Below, in pieces: positions 8,376 to 17,677 of a stretch of 64,000 nucleotides of DNA. The position numbers and the translations under genes were made by a program. Source of the stretch: an uncultured Solobacterium sp. (GTDB lineage Bacteria; Bacillota_I; Bacilli_A; Erysipelotrichales; Erysipelotrichaceae); the NCBI GenBank assembly GCA_900543035.1, contig UQPV01000006.1, positions 1 to 64,000 of the forward strand, in the 5' to 3' direction. Position 1 is the stretch's first letter. Each line of letters starts with the position of its first letter. Under the pieces are notes generated by a model that was not told the DNA's origin, searched no databases, and saw nothing but the letters and a program-made list of their open reading frames with translations.

Positions 8376-8798
8376 ATGAAGAAAAAACTGATCCTTGCGG
8401 CCGCGGCCGTTGCGGTGATCGCCGCAGTTGCGATCGGCGCCATGCTGCTGCGCCCTTCCGGCACCCAGGGGGCAAAGGAGGTCACGGTGACCGTGATCGA
8501 CCAGACCCAGGACCCGGAAAAAGAAGTGCTGAATGAAACGTTCCGCACAGATGCAAAGACGCTGAGCGAATTCCTGGAAGAGACAGAAGGGCTCGACGCT
8601 GAGCTTTCTCAGAGCGATTACGGCTCTTTGCTGGAATCGATCGCCGGGCTGAAGCAGGATATGGACAACGGACCATGGCTGACCTACAGTTCCGAGAACA
8701 ACGCATCCTGTCAGGCTGCCGGCTATTGTCCGGCCGCAGACGATGTGATGATCGAGAACGGAGACGCCTTCGTCTTCACGCTGATCGCCGAGTTCTGA
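8376..8798 (+). CDS. membrane-anchored DUF4430 domain protein
   Basis: A 140-aa protein with an N-terminal membrane segment (residues about 4-25, no lipobox cysteine), followed by one DUF4430 domain. That fold resembles the beta-grasp end domain of cobalamin carriers; the stretch MDNGPWLTYSSENNA and the closing FVFTLIAEF are typical. It probably presents a ligand to the ECF-type S component encoded just upstream. Three consecutive ATGs occur at 8370, 8373 and 8376. AAAGGA at 8362-8367 is best spaced from the third, giving MKKKLILAAAA. Ligand identity is not visible from sequence. Confidence 0.7.
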   Translation: MKKKLILAAAAVAVIAAVAIGAMLLRPSGTQGAKEVTVTVIDQTQDPEKEVLNETFRTDAKTLSEFLEETEGLDAELSQSDYGSLLESIAGLKQDMDNGPWLTYSSENNASCQAAGYCPAADDVMIENGDAFVFTLIAEF

Positions 8799-8859
8799 TC
8801 AGGCGCGAAACGCTGAATGCACGTTTTCATGAAAAATTGTGAAAATTGTGTAAATGGTA

Positions 8860-8888
8860 TTGAAAAAATATGCAAAGCGGTCTATAAT
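8860..8888 (+). promoter_or_regulatory. promoter of the arginine operon
   Basis: TTGAAA (8860-8865) and TATAAT (8883-8888) are separated by exactly 17 bp. AT-rich repeats (GAAAAATTGTGAAAATTGTG) lie just upstream and may act as an UP element. Transcription would start near 8895, at the beginning of the T-box leader. Confidence 0.8.
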
Positions 8889-8894
8889 GCTTCC

Positions 8895-9121
8895 AAAGCA
8901 ATGAAGAGGAGTAGTACGGAGAGCGTTCTTCTGCAGAGAGAAGGCGGTTGGTGAAAGCCTGAGGAGGACCATCCGGAACGTGTCTTGGAGCTTTGATGTC
9001 GAAATGCAAATGAGGCAGTCAACGTGGTTCGCGTTACGAACGAGGTGTCATCCATCATACGGGTGGATGGAAGTAAGGTGGTACCGCGCAATGTCGTCCT
9101 TTCATAGGACGGCATTTTTTT
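8895..9121 (+). promoter_or_regulatory. T-box riboswitch with arginine specifier
   Basis: A tRNA-sensing leader in front of argG. The T-box core AAGGTGGTACCGCG is at 9075-9088. Stem I contains the AGTA element near 8911 and, on its 3' side, GAA-CGT-G at 8976-8982; CGT (8979-8981) is the likely specifier codon for Arg, matching the operon. Uncharged tRNA-Arg pairing through the CCA end with the TGG of the T-box bulge would prevent the terminator at 9092-9121. The exact specifier register follows from the gene context and from a purine following the codon. Confidence 0.9.
9092..9121 (+). terminator. attenuator terminator of the argG T-box
   Basis: TGTCGTCCT and AGGACGGCA pair around the loop TTCAT, followed by a run of T to about 9121. 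The stem lies directly after the T-box core, as expected for a transcription-attenuating T-box. Confidence 0.85.
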
Positions 9122-9139
9122 ATTGAGGAGGAACAGAAA

Positions 9140-10375
9140 ATGAAAAAAACGTACAACAAGATCGTGCTTGCGTATTCCGGAGGTCTGGATACCTCCGTGC
9201 TCATTCCGTGGCTGAAGGAAAACTATGGCTGTGAGGTCATCGCAGTCAGCGGCAATGTCGGACAGGGCACCGAACTGGAAGGCCTGGAGGAAAAGGCGCT
9301 CAAGACCGGCGCATCCAAGCTGTATATCGAGGATCTGAACGAAGAGTTCGTCAATGACTACATCATTCCGACGATGCAGGCCGGCGCCGCGTATGAGCAG
9401 TATCTGCTGGGCACCAGCTTCGCGCGTCCGCTGATCGCCAAGCGCATCGTGGAGATCGCGAAGAAGGAAGGGGCCGACGCCATCTGCCACGGCTGCACCG
9501 GAAAGGGCAATGACCAGGTACGCTTTGAGCTGGCCATCCAGGCATTTGCGCCGGAAATCGACATCATCGCGCCATGGCGCTTCTGGGAACTGAATTCCCG
9601 GGAAAAGGAGATCGAATATGCGAAGGCGCACGATATCCCGCTGAAGATCACGGCAGAGACCAACTATTCTAAGGATAAGAACCTGTGGCACCTCTCGCAT
9701 GAGGGGCTGGATCTGGAGGATCCGGCCAACGAAGCGCCGCTGGAAAAGGAAGGCTTCCTCGAGATGGGCGTATCCCCGCTGCAGGCGCCGGATGAACCGA
9801 CCAATGTCACCATCCATTTCGAACAGGGCGTGCCGACCATGGTCGACGGCGTAGCGATGAACTGTGTGCAGGTCATCGAAAAGCTCAATGAGCTGGGCGG
9901 CGCCAACGGCTGCGGCATCCTCGATGTCGTGGAGAACCGTCTGGTGGGCATGAAGTCGCGCGGCGTATATGAGACACCGGGCGGAACGGTGCTGTACAAG
10001 GCGCATGAGAAGCTCGAGGAGATCACGCTGGACAAGGAGACCCAGCATTACAAGGCGCAGATGGCGCTGAAGTTTGCTGAGCTGGTCTACAACGGACAGT
10101 GGTACACGCCGCTGCGCAAGGCGATGAGCGCATTTGTCAAGAGCACGCAGGAAGCCGTGACAGGAGATGTGACGCTGAAGCTGTATAAGGGCAACATCAT
10201 GCCGGTATCCGTCACTTCGCCGTTCTCCCTGTACTCCGCAGGCATGGCGACCTTTGATGAGGATGACTGCTACGATCAGTCTGATTCCGCAGGCTTCATC
10301 CATCTGTATGGCCTGCCGCTGAAGGTGCGGGCGATCAAAGCGAAGGAAGAACCGGATATGCCGGGCGTGGAGTAG
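9140..10375 (+). CDS. argG: argininosuccinate synthase
   Basis: A 411-aa enzyme that ligates citrulline and aspartate using ATP to form argininosuccinate. The N-terminal ATP-pyrophosphatase P-loop is [10 protein letters not shown]. The conserved [14 protein letters not shown] and the LWHLSHEG segment of the family are intact, and length is normal. GAGGAGG precedes the ATG at 9140. It is the first gene behind the Arg T-box and begins a seven-gene operon. Only 3 bp separate its stop from argH. Confidence 0.97.
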   Translation: MKKTYNKIVLAYSGGLDTSVLIPWLKENYGCEVIAVSGNVGQGTELEGLEEKALKTGASKLYIEDLNEEFVNDYIIPTMQAGAAYEQYLLGTSFARPLIAKRIVEIAKKEGADAICHGCTGKGNDQVRFELAIQAFAPEIDIIAPWRFWELNSREKEIEYAKAHDIPLKITAETNYSKDKNLWHLSHEGLDLEDPANEAPLEKEGFLEMGVSPLQAPDEPTNVTIHFEQGVPTMVDGVAMNCVQVIEKLNELGGANGCGILDVVENRLVGMKSRGVYETPGGTVLYKAHEKLEEITLDKETQHYKAQMALKFAELVYNGQWYTPLRKAMSAFVKSTQEAVTGDVTLKLYKGNIMPVSVTSPFSLYSAGMATFDEDDCYDQSDSAGFIHLYGLPLKVRAIKAKEEPDMPGVE

Positions 10376-10378
10376 CCT

Positions 10379-11770
10379 ATGGCAAAGCTGTGGACTGGAA
10401 GATTTGCGAAAGAGACCGATCACAGCCTCGATGTGCTGAATGCGTCGCTGCCTTTTGATCAGCGGCTGTATCGCCAGGACATCACAGGCTCCATGGCGCA
10501 TGCGCAGATGCTGGCCAGACAAGGCATCATCAGCGCGGCGGACGGAGAAGCCATCGTCGACGGCCTGCAGGGGATCCTGGCGGATATCGAGGCAGGCAGG
10601 CTCGTCATGGAAGGAGCGGAGGACATCCATTCCTTCGTGGAACAGGAGCTGACCGCGCGGATCGGCGATGCGGGGAAACGGCTGCATACGGCACGCTCCC
10701 GCAACGATCAGGTCGCCCTGGACATGCGCATGTATGTCAAAGAAGAACTGCAGACCATCCGCGCCCTCATCCTGGAGATGATGAAGGCGCTGTGTGAGAA
10801 AGCATCCGAACATATTCATACAGTGATGCCTGGCTATACGCATCTGCAGCGGGCCCAGCCGGTCACGCTGGCGCATGTGTTCATGGCGTATGGCAATATG
10901 CTGAGAAGAGACTGTGTGCGGCTGAAGAACACCTTGGCGCTGATGGATGAGATGCCGCTTGGCTCAGGGGCGCTGGCTGCCACGACCTATCCGATCGACC
11001 GTCAGTTTGTCTGTGAGAAGCTGGGCTTTGCGAAGATCACCGACAATTCCATGGACGGGGTATCGGATCGGGATTATTGCATGGAAGCGGCGGCGGACTG
11101 TTCCATCCTGATGGTGCATCTGTCCCGCATCTGCGAGGAGATCATCCTGTGGTGCACATGGGAATTCCGCTTTGCGGAGCTGGATGATGCGTTCTCCACC
11201 GGCTCCAGCATCATGCCGCAGAAGAAGAACCCGGATGTATGCGAGCTCATCCGCGGCAAGAGCGGCCGCGTGTTCGGTGATCTGATGACGCTGCTGAGCA
11301 TGCAGAAAGGGCTCAGCCTCGCGTATAACAAAGATATGCAGGAAGATAAAGAAGCGCTCTTCGATGTGCTGGATACCGTGAAGCACAGCCTGCAGGTGCT
11401 CATCCCGATGTTTGAGACCATGAGGTTCAATGTGGAAAACATGAAGCAGGCGGCGCTGGGCGGATTCATCAACGCGACGGACTGTGCGGATTATCTGACC
11501 AAGAAGGGCGTCCCTTTCCGAGATGCGTATCGGACCATCGGCGAGCTGGTGGCATGGTGCATCGCGCATCGCTGCGCCCTCAATGATGTGGAGCTGGACG
11601 TGCTGAAACAGTTCCATCCGCTGTTTGAAGAGGATGTGTATACGGCCATCGACTTGCAGACCTGTGTCGCGCAGCGCAAGGTGCCGGGCGGACCGGCGCC
11701 GGAGGCGGTGCAGGCGCAGATCAGCGCATTGACGCAGTTTATCGGAAAAGAGGAAGAGCAGAATGCCTGA
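10379..11770 (+). CDS. argH: argininosuccinate lyase
   Basis: A 463-aa enzyme that splits argininosuccinate into arginine and fumarate, the final step of arginine synthesis. The fumarase/aspartase superfamily signature GSSIMPQKKNPD is present, as are HTARSRNDQ and the TGYTHLQRAQP-like segment MPGYTHLQRAQPVT. The start ATG 10379 lies three bases after the argG stop, with GGAG inside the end of argG. Its 3' end overlaps argC by 8 bp, indicating coupling. Confidence 0.97.
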   Translation: MAKLWTGRFAKETDHSLDVLNASLPFDQRLYRQDITGSMAHAQMLARQGIISAADGEAIVDGLQGILADIEAGRLVMEGAEDIHSFVEQELTARIGDAGKRLHTARSRNDQVALDMRMYVKEELQTIRALILEMMKALCEKASEHIHTVMPGYTHLQRAQPVTLAHVFMAYGNMLRRDCVRLKNTLALMDEMPLGSGALAATTYPIDRQFVCEKLGFAKITDNSMDGVSDRDYCMEAAADCSILMVHLSRICEEIILWCTWEFRFAELDDAFSTGSSIMPQKKNPDVCELIRGKSGRVFGDLMTLLSMQKGLSLAYNKDMQEDKEALFDVLDTVKHSLQVLIPMFETMRFNVENMKQAALGGFINATDCADYLTKKGVPFRDAYRTIGELVAWCIAHRCALNDVELDVLKQFHPLFEEDVYTAIDLQTCVAQRKVPGGPAPEAVQAQISALTQFIGKEEEQNA

Positions 11771-12677
11771 AATATATATCGACGGCCAGGCGGGGACGAC
11801 CGGTCTGGAAATCGTCAAGCGGCTCTCGCAGCGGGACGATATCCATCTCATCCTGATCGATGAGGACAAACGCAAGGATGAAGCAGAGCGCCGCAGATGC
11901 ATGAACGCGGCGGACCTGGTGTTTCTGTGCCTGCCGGATGAGGCGGCGATCGAGGCCGTCAAGCTGATCGAAGATCCCCGGACGAAGGTGATCGATGCAT
12001 CTACCGCGCATCGCTGTGACCCGCAGTGGGCTTATGGGTTCAGCGAGCTGGGAGAGCACTTCTTAGAGGACATCCGCACCAATACGCGGGTGGCCAATCC
12101 CGGCTGTCATGCGACCGGCTTCATCTCCATCGTCTATCCGCTCATCCAGTGCGGCATCCTTTCACCAGAGGAGACGGTCACGGCATACTCGCTGAGCGGA
12201 TATTCCGGCGGCGGAAAGAAGATGATCGCGCAGTATGAGGCGGGAAAAGATGAGGCGCTGCTTGCGCCGAGGCTCTATGGGCTGTCCATGAAGCATAAGC
12301 ATCTGCCGGAGATGAAGAGCGTATGCGGGCTGAGCAAGGATCCGCTGTTCTGTCCGGTGGTGGATGATTATTACCGCGGCATGGCCACCAGCATCATGCT
12401 GGATGCGGATGCCGCACAGGTGCACGCCGCGCTGGATGCCTTCTATCACGATGGGCTCGTGCATGTGCGTCCGTTCGGCGAGGAAGGAACCATCAGCGCT
12501 AACGCCATGGCGGGCAGAGATGATCTGGCGCTGATCGTCTGCGGCAGGAAGGAACAGACGATCGTGACGGCGCTGTTTGACAATCTGGGCAAAGGCGCCT
12601 GCGGCGCTGCCATCCAGAATATGAATATCATGCTGGGACTTGACCCGTATGCGGGGCTCAGCATCGCAGAGAGGTGA
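11763..12677 (+). CDS. argC: N-acetyl-gamma-glutamyl-phosphate reductase (short, type 2)
   Basis: A 304-aa NADPH-dependent reductase converting N-acetylglutamyl phosphate to the semialdehyde. The length and the start IYIDGQAGTTGLEI fit the shorter type 2 ArgC. The catalytic cysteine is in NPGCHATGF and a SGYSGGGKKMI loop follows. It overlaps argH by 8 bp. Its TGA (12675-12677) lies inside the ribosome binding site region of argJ. Confidence 0.95.
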   Translation: MPEIYIDGQAGTTGLEIVKRLSQRDDIHLILIDEDKRKDEAERRRCMNAADLVFLCLPDEAAIEAVKLIEDPRTKVIDASTAHRCDPQWAYGFSELGEHFLEDIRTNTRVANPGCHATGFISIVYPLIQCGILSPEETVTAYSLSGYSGGGKKMIAQYEAGKDEALLAPRLYGLSMKHKHLPEMKSVCGLSKDPLFCPVVDDYYRGMATSIMLDADAAQVHAALDAFYHDGLVHVRPFGEEGTISANAMAGRDDLALIVCGRKEQTIVTALFDNLGKGACGAAIQNMNIMLGLDPYAGLSIAER

Positions 12678-12682
12678 ATGAA

Positions 12683-13891
12683 ATGAAAGTGATACAGGGA
12701 GGCGTGTGCGCCGCGTCCGGCTTCACGGCCGGTGCTGTGCACAGCGGGATCAGGAAAGCCAGGGATAGGGATGACCTGGCGCTGATCGTTTCTTCTTCCC
12801 CATGCCAGGCTGCGGCGGTCTACACGCGCAACCAGGTGAAGGCAGACCCGCTGCAGGTGACCCGGGACCATCTGTCCGACCATACGGCCCGCGCCGTCAT
12901 CGTCAACTCGGGCAATGCCAACGCCTGCGCGATGAACGGTCATGCCAATGCCGTGCGGCAGTGTGAGGCGGCCGCGCGTTATCTGGGCGTAGATGTCGAT
13001 GATGTGCTGGTGGCGTCCACCGGCGTCATCGGCCAGGAGCTGCCGATCGCCTGCATCGAGCAGGCGGTGGATCAGATCGCGCTGTCCGCAGATAACGATG
13101 TGCGCTGCGCGCGTGCGATCATGACCACGGATACGAAAGAGAAGATGGCGGCCGTGTCGTTTGAGATCGGCGGCGTGACATGTCATCTGGGGGGCATCGC
13201 CAAAGGCTCAGGCATGATCCATCCCAACATGGGCACCATGCTCGCGTTCATCACGACTGACTGTGCCGTGAGCGCGCAGCTGCTGCAGAAGCTGCTGTAC
13301 CGCAATACACAGATGACGTTCAACCGGGTCAGCGTGGACGGCGACACGTCCACCAATGACATGTGCATCGTGCTGGCCAACGGACAGGCCGGCAACGCGA
13401 TGCTGGAGGATGAAGATGAGCAGAGCGCAGTGTTCGAAGAAGCGCTGCACGCCGTCATGGAGGATCTGGCCAAGAAGATCGCCGCAGACGGCGAAGGCGC
13501 AGACCGCCTGATGACCTGCACGGTCACGAATGCGGCGGATGAGCAGACTGCGGAGACGCTGGCCATGTCCATCTGTTCCTCTTCGCTGGTCAAGGCGGCG
13601 ATGTTCGGCGCCGATGCCAACTGGGGCAGGGTCCTGTGCGCGATGGGCTACTCTGGAGCGAAGTTCGACCCGCAGGCCGTCAGCGTGACCTTTGCCTCCG
13701 CGGCCGGAGAGATCGTTGTATGCGAAAACGGAAAGGGACTGTTGTTTGATGAGGATCTGGCCAAGACGATCCTTTCCGAAGATCATGTGGAGATCCGCGC
13801 CGATGTGCATCAAGGCAATGCGCAGGCAACCTGCTGGGGCTGCGACCTCACCTATGACTATGTGAAGATCAACGGAGATTACCGCACATGA
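12683..13891 (+). CDS. argJ: glutamate N-acetyltransferase / ornithine acetyltransferase
   Basis: A 402-aa ArgJ that recycles the acetyl group from N-acetylornithine to glutamate, making a separate ArgE unnecessary. Autoprocessing occurs before the threonine in KGSGMIHPNMGTMLAF, which is intact. The start chosen is ATG 12683: GAGAGGTGA is seven bases upstream and the protein then begins MKVIQGGV like other ArgJ proteins. A GTG at 12674 is in frame but badly placed. It ends in an ATGA overlap with argB. Whether it is mono- or bifunctional cannot be read directly; no argA is seen in the window. Confidence 0.95.
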   Translation: MKVIQGGVCAASGFTAGAVHSGIRKARDRDDLALIVSSSPCQAAAVYTRNQVKADPLQVTRDHLSDHTARAVIVNSGNANACAMNGHANAVRQCEAAARYLGVDVDDVLVASTGVIGQELPIACIEQAVDQIALSADNDVRCARAIMTTDTKEKMAAVSFEIGGVTCHLGGIAKGSGMIHPNMGTMLAFITTDCAVSAQLLQKLLYRNTQMTFNRVSVDGDTSTNDMCIVLANGQAGNAMLEDEDEQSAVFEEALHAVMEDLAKKIAADGEGADRLMTCTVTNAADEQTAETLAMSICSSSLVKAAMFGADANWGRVLCAMGYSGAKFDPQAVSVTFASAAGEIVVCENGKGLLFDEDLAKTILSEDHVEIRADVHQGNAQATCWGCDLTYDYVKINGDYRT

Positions 13892-14745
13892 CCAGCATCG
13901 ATGCCAAGATCAAGGCCCAGATCCTCGTCGAGGCGCTCCCTTACATCCAGCAGTATGCCGGGGAGATCGTCGTCATCAAATACGGCGGAAACGCCATGAT
14001 CAACGAAGAGCTGAAGGAAGCGGTCATCAAGGATGTCGTCTTGCTCAATCTGATCGGCATCAAGGTCGTGCTCGTGCATGGCGGCGGGCCGGAGATCAGC
14101 GAGATGCTCGATAAGGTCGGGAAGGAAAGCCAGTTCGTCAACGGGCTGCGCTGCACCGACGATGAGACGATGGATATCGTCCAGATGGTGCTGTGCGGCA
14201 AGGTGAACAAGAACCTGGTCTCTTTGCTGCGCAAGGCAGGCGGCCGCGGCGTAGGGCTGGCCGGCGTGGACGGCAGCCTGTTCGAAGCCGTGCGCCGGGA
14301 TGCGGAGCATGGCAATGTAGGCAATATCGTGCGGGTCAACCCCGACATCGTGCTGGATGTGCTGGAAAAGGGATACATTCCTGTCGTCTCCAGCATTGCG
14401 GCAGGAATCGACCAGACCATGAATTACAATATCAATGCAGACTTCGCGGCGGAAAAGCTGGCGATCGCGCTGCATGCCAAGAAGTTCATCCTGTTGACGG
14501 ATGTCAAAGGGCTGATGCGTGACTTCAGCGATGAGGATTCGCTCATCCGGGAAGTCAAGGTATCGCAGGTGCCGGGGCTCATGAAGGAAGGCGTGATCTC
14601 CGGAGGGATGATCCCGAAGGTGCAGTGCTGCGTCGAAGCGATCCGTCAGGGCGTACACACGGTAAATATCCAGGATGGGCGCATCCCGCATTCCATCCTG
14701 ATCGAGATCCTCAGCAATGAGGGCATCGGAACGGTATTCTATTAG
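13888..14745 (+). CDS. argB: acetylglutamate kinase
   Basis: A 285-aa amino-acid kinase that phosphorylates N-acetylglutamate. The N-terminal helix (IKAQILVEALPYIQQY), often linked to arginine feedback inhibition in this family, is followed by IKYGGNAM and VLVHGGGPEI. The ATP-binding LTDVKG and the closing SGGMIPK are present. It overlaps argJ in ATGA (13888-13891). Arginine sensitivity is inferred from the N-terminal extension. Confidence 0.97.
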   Translation: MTSIDAKIKAQILVEALPYIQQYAGEIVVIKYGGNAMINEELKEAVIKDVVLLNLIGIKVVLVHGGGPEISEMLDKVGKESQFVNGLRCTDDETMDIVQMVLCGKVNKNLVSLLRKAGGRGVGLAGVDGSLFEAVRRDAEHGNVGNIVRVNPDIVLDVLEKGYIPVVSSIAAGIDQTMNYNINADFAAEKLAIALHAKKFILLTDVKGLMRDFSDEDSLIREVKVSQVPGLMKEGVISGGMIPKVQCCVEAIRQGVHTVNIQDGRIPHSILIEILSNEGIGTVFY

Positions 14746-14761
14746 AAAGGAAGGGACCGGT

Positions 14762-15943
14762 ATGCATTTGGAAGAGATACGCGCATTGGAAAAGCGCTAT
14801 GTGATGCAGACATATGGGCGCAATGAGATCGCTTTGGTCAGCGGCGAAGGCGCCCGTCTGCGAGACAGTGAAGGGAAGGAATATATCGATCTGACCTCCG
14901 GCATCGGCGTAAACTGCCTGGGCTATCATCACCCTGCGCTGAGCGCGGCAATCAGCGATCAAGCACAGAAGCTCATGCACTGTTCGAATTTGTTCTACAG
15001 CGAGCCGATGGCACAGGTGGCAGAGCATCTGGTGAAGTCCACCGGGCTTTCCCGCGTCTTCTTTGCCAATTCGGGCGCAGAGGCCAATGAGGCGATGATC
15101 AAGACGGCCCGCAAGTATTCCTCTGACCGCTATGGCAAAGACCGCTACAAGATCATCACGCTGTGTCAGTCTTTCCATGGCCGCACGATGACGACGCTGA
15201 TGGCGACCGGACAGGATAAGTTCCATCAGTATTTCTACCCGCTGCCGGAAGGCTTTGCGTATGTCGAGGCCGGCGATCTGGCGCAGTTTAAGTCCTGCGC
15301 GGATGAGCATGTGTGCGCGGTGATCATGGAGATGATCCAGGGCGAGGGCGGCGTGCTGCCGTTGGATCAGGCGTTCGTGCAGGAAGTCAGCGCTTATTGC
15401 AAGGCGCATGATATCCTGGTCTGTGTGGATGAGGTGCAGACCGGCATCGGCCGTACCGGCACGCTGTTCTGTTATGAGCAGTATGGCATCGAGCCGGATA
15501 TCGTGAGCATGGCCAAAGGGCTGGGCGGCGGCGTGCCGATCGGCGCCATCCTGTGCGGAGAAAAGTGCGCGGATACGCTGCAGCCGGGCCAGCATGGCTC
15601 GACCTTCGGCGGAAACCTGCTCGCCTGCCGGGCGGCGCAGACCGTGCTCTCCGTGGTCGATCAGCCGCAGTTTCTGGCTTCCGTCAAAGAGAAAGGCGAA
15701 TACATCCGCGAACAGCTGCTCGCCATGCATTCTCCTGCCATCCGTGAAGTCAGAGGCATGGGGCTGATGCTGGGCATCGGCGTCGATCCGCAGAAGCGCT
15801 CGGACTATGTCCGCGCGCTGCAGGAAAAAGGCGTGCTCGTGCTGACGGCTGGTGAGGATACGATCCGTCTGCTTCCTCCGCTGGTCATCACGAAAGAAGA
15901 TATCGATCAGGCGCTTGCCTGCATGAAAGAGGTGCTGAAATGA
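14762..15943 (+). CDS. argD: acetylornithine aminotransferase
   Basis: A 393-aa class III PLP aminotransferase. FFANSGAEANEAMIK is the cofactor-binding segment, VDEVQTGIGRTG precedes the PLP lysine, and the lysine is in SMAKGLGGGVPIGA. It makes N-acetylornithine from the semialdehyde. The chosen start ATG 14762 has GAAAGGAAGGG upstream; an earlier in-frame start lies inside argB. The lysine cluster in this window has DapH and a deacetylase but no dedicated acetyl-DAP aminotransferase, so this ArgD is a candidate for that step too (inference from known ArgD promiscuity). Confidence 0.95.
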   Translation: MHLEEIRALEKRYVMQTYGRNEIALVSGEGARLRDSEGKEYIDLTSGIGVNCLGYHHPALSAAISDQAQKLMHCSNLFYSEPMAQVAEHLVKSTGLSRVFFANSGAEANEAMIKTARKYSSDRYGKDRYKIITLCQSFHGRTMTTLMATGQDKFHQYFYPLPEGFAYVEAGDLAQFKSCADEHVCAVIMEMIQGEGGVLPLDQAFVQEVSAYCKAHDILVCVDEVQTGIGRTGTLFCYEQYGIEPDIVSMAKGLGGGVPIGAILCGEKCADTLQPGQHGSTFGGNLLACRAAQTVLSVVDQPQFLASVKEKGEYIREQLLAMHSPAIREVRGMGLMLGIGVDPQKRSDYVRALQEKGVLVLTAGEDTIRLLPPLVITKEDIDQALACMKEVLK

Positions 15944-16845
15944 AACATTTACTGAAGATGATGGATCTGTCCAAGGCCGAGATCATCGCGATCCTCGATC
16001 TGGCAGATCAGCTGAAATATGAAAAGAAACATGGGATCCCCCACCGCCGTCTGGAGGGCAAGGCCATCGGCCTGATCTTCCAGAAGTCAAGCACGCGCAC
16101 CCGGGTATCGTTTGAGACCGGCGCATTCCAGCTGGGCATGCAGCCGCTGTTCCTCTCCAGCCGCGACTTACAGATCGGCAGAGGCGAGCCGGTGCAGGAT
16201 ACGGCCAGAGTGCTGTCCCGCTATCTGGACTGCATCATGATCCGCACCTTCGATCAGAAAGAGGTGGAGGATCTGGCCAAGTATGGTTCTGTTCCGATCA
16301 TCAACGGCCTGACCGATTTCAGCCATCCTTGCCAAGTACTTGCGGACCTGATGACCATTCGGGAAAAATACAGCGTATTGGAAGGGCTGAAGATGTGCTA
16401 TATCGGCGATGGCGACAACATGGCCAACTCGCTGATCGTCGGCGGGCTGAAGGTCGGCATGCAGGTCAGCGTCGCTACGCCAAAAGGCTATGAGCCGGAT
16501 GAAAGCGTGCTGGCATTCGCCAAGACACATGATACGTTCTTCCTGACGAACGATCCGCAGGAAGCGATACGGGATGCCGATGTCGTGATCACCGACACAT
16601 GGGCGAGCATGGGCATGGAGAGCGAGAAGGAGATCCGCCAGAAAGCCTTTGCGGGCTATCAGGTGAATGACGAGCTCATGAAGCTGGCCAAGCCGAACGC
16701 GATGGTGCAGCACTGTCTGCCGGCATATCGCGGACAGGAGATCACCGAGGAGCTCTTTGAGGCTCATGCCGATGAGATCTTCGAAGAAGCGGAAAACCGC
16801 CTGCACGCGCAGAAGGCCGTCATGGTCAAGCTGCTGGAGCAGTGA
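15940..16845 (+). CDS. argF: ornithine carbamoyltransferase
   Basis: A 301-aa enzyme forming citrulline from ornithine and carbamoyl phosphate. The carbamoyl-phosphate loop SSTRTRVSFE, the HPCQ motif and the ornithine-binding HCLPAYRG are all present, and length is normal. It overlaps argD in ATGA (15940-15943), is the last gene of the operon, and is followed by a terminator. Carbamoyl-phosphate synthase is not encoded in the window. Confidence 0.97.
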   Translation: MKHLLKMMDLSKAEIIAILDLADQLKYEKKHGIPHRRLEGKAIGLIFQKSSTRTRVSFETGAFQLGMQPLFLSSRDLQIGRGEPVQDTARVLSRYLDCIMIRTFDQKEVEDLAKYGSVPIINGLTDFSHPCQVLADLMTIREKYSVLEGLKMCYIGDGDNMANSLIVGGLKVGMQVSVATPKGYEPDESVLAFAKTHDTFFLTNDPQEAIRDADVVITDTWASMGMESEKEIRQKAFAGYQVNDELMKLAKPNAMVQHCLPAYRGQEITEELFEAHADEIFEEAENRLHAQKAVMVKLLEQ

Positions 16846-16867
16846 GCTGTTGACGAATAAGAAAAAA

Positions 16868-16916
16868 CTGCAGGACAGATGCTGTTATGGCATATCTGTT
16901 CTGCAGCTTTTGTTTC
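16868..16916 (+). terminator. terminator of the arginine operon
   Basis: CTGCAGGACAGAT (16868-16880) pairs with ATCTGTTCTGCAG (16894-16906), with one G-T pair, followed by CTTTTGTTT. An A-run precedes it, so it may also serve the convergent minus-strand gene. Confidence 0.8.
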
Positions 16917-16923
16917 TGCGGGC

Positions 16924-17625
16924 CTAATTGCTGGTGTTGCTGGGGAAGAACGGACGCAGGGCATCAGCCAGATTGTGGATGTTCCTGGTCTGGATATATA
17001 CCTTGCCGTTTCCATTGAACTCGTTGACCAGCCCTTCTCCCGAGGTGAAGCCGAACGTGCCTGAAGCGACCCGGATCGAATAGTCCAGCGCCGCATCCCA
17101 GGCCACGACGTGCTCGTTGTCGACCGTGACAGGGCTGCCAGGGGAGACTTCCAGCTCCAGGATATCGCCGAACGCGGCGATGAGCACGTCTCCTTCGCCC
17201 TGTGTCTCCATGACGAACAGACCGCCTGTTCCGCCGAAGAACGCTTTGCCGATATCCTGGCGCTTCATCACATACTGAACGGAATGGTCACAGGCCAGGA
17301 AGGTGCCGGTGTTCAGCCGGTACTGACGGGCATCGTCCACATTGAGGCAGACGATTTTGCCGGGCACTGCGGGCGCGATGCCCAGACAGCCCTGATCGCT
17401 CGTTCCGCTCGCCTCGGTGATGAACATGGACTCACCGCTGGTCAGCGATCTGCCGATCGCGCTGAACATCCCGCCGATCCCCTTTTTGGCGGAATTCATC
17501 TTTCCTTCGAGCCTGACGTCGCTCATGTATGCCATGCATCCGCGTTCGATGCGCACCGTCTCGTCCTCACGAAGGCGGATCTGGATCAATGGACAGTCGT
17601 TGTCGCCTGCAATCGTGTAATTCAT
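16924..17625 (-). CDS. AIM24 / TIGR00266 family protein
   Basis: A 233-aa glycine-rich beta protein of the AIM24 (DUF124) family; its biochemical role is not known. Family landmarks are AFFGGTGGLFVMETQGEG and the SGTFGFTSGEGLVNEF-like end. The start ATG 17625 is preceded by GAGGAGGG at good distance; twelve further residues upstream are in frame but unsupported. It converges with the arginine operon terminator and lies downstream of the M20 deacetylase on the same strand, about 50 bp apart, so the two may be co-transcribed. Confidence 0.85.
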   Translation of the reverse strand: MNYTIAGDNDCPLIQIRLREDETVRIERGCMAYMSDVRLEGKMNSAKKGIGGMFSAIGRSLTSGESMFITEASGTSDQGCLGIAPAVPGKIVCLNVDDARQYRLNTGTFLACDHSVQYVMKRQDIGKAFFGGTGGLFVMETQGEGDVLIAAFGDILELEVSPGSPVTVDNEHVVAWDAALDYSIRVASGTFGFTSGEGLVNEFNGNGKVYIQTRNIHNLADALRPFFPSNTSN

Positions 17626-17677
17626 CGTTTCCCTCCTCGAATTCTTCTTCGCAGAAAGCATTCTGCGGTAAATGCGC

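Noticed and set aside
8882..10876. A 664-codon open frame on the minus strand opposite argG-argH
   Set aside because: It is antisense to two certain genes, has no ribosome binding site or recognisable domain, and follows from the codon bias of the real genes.
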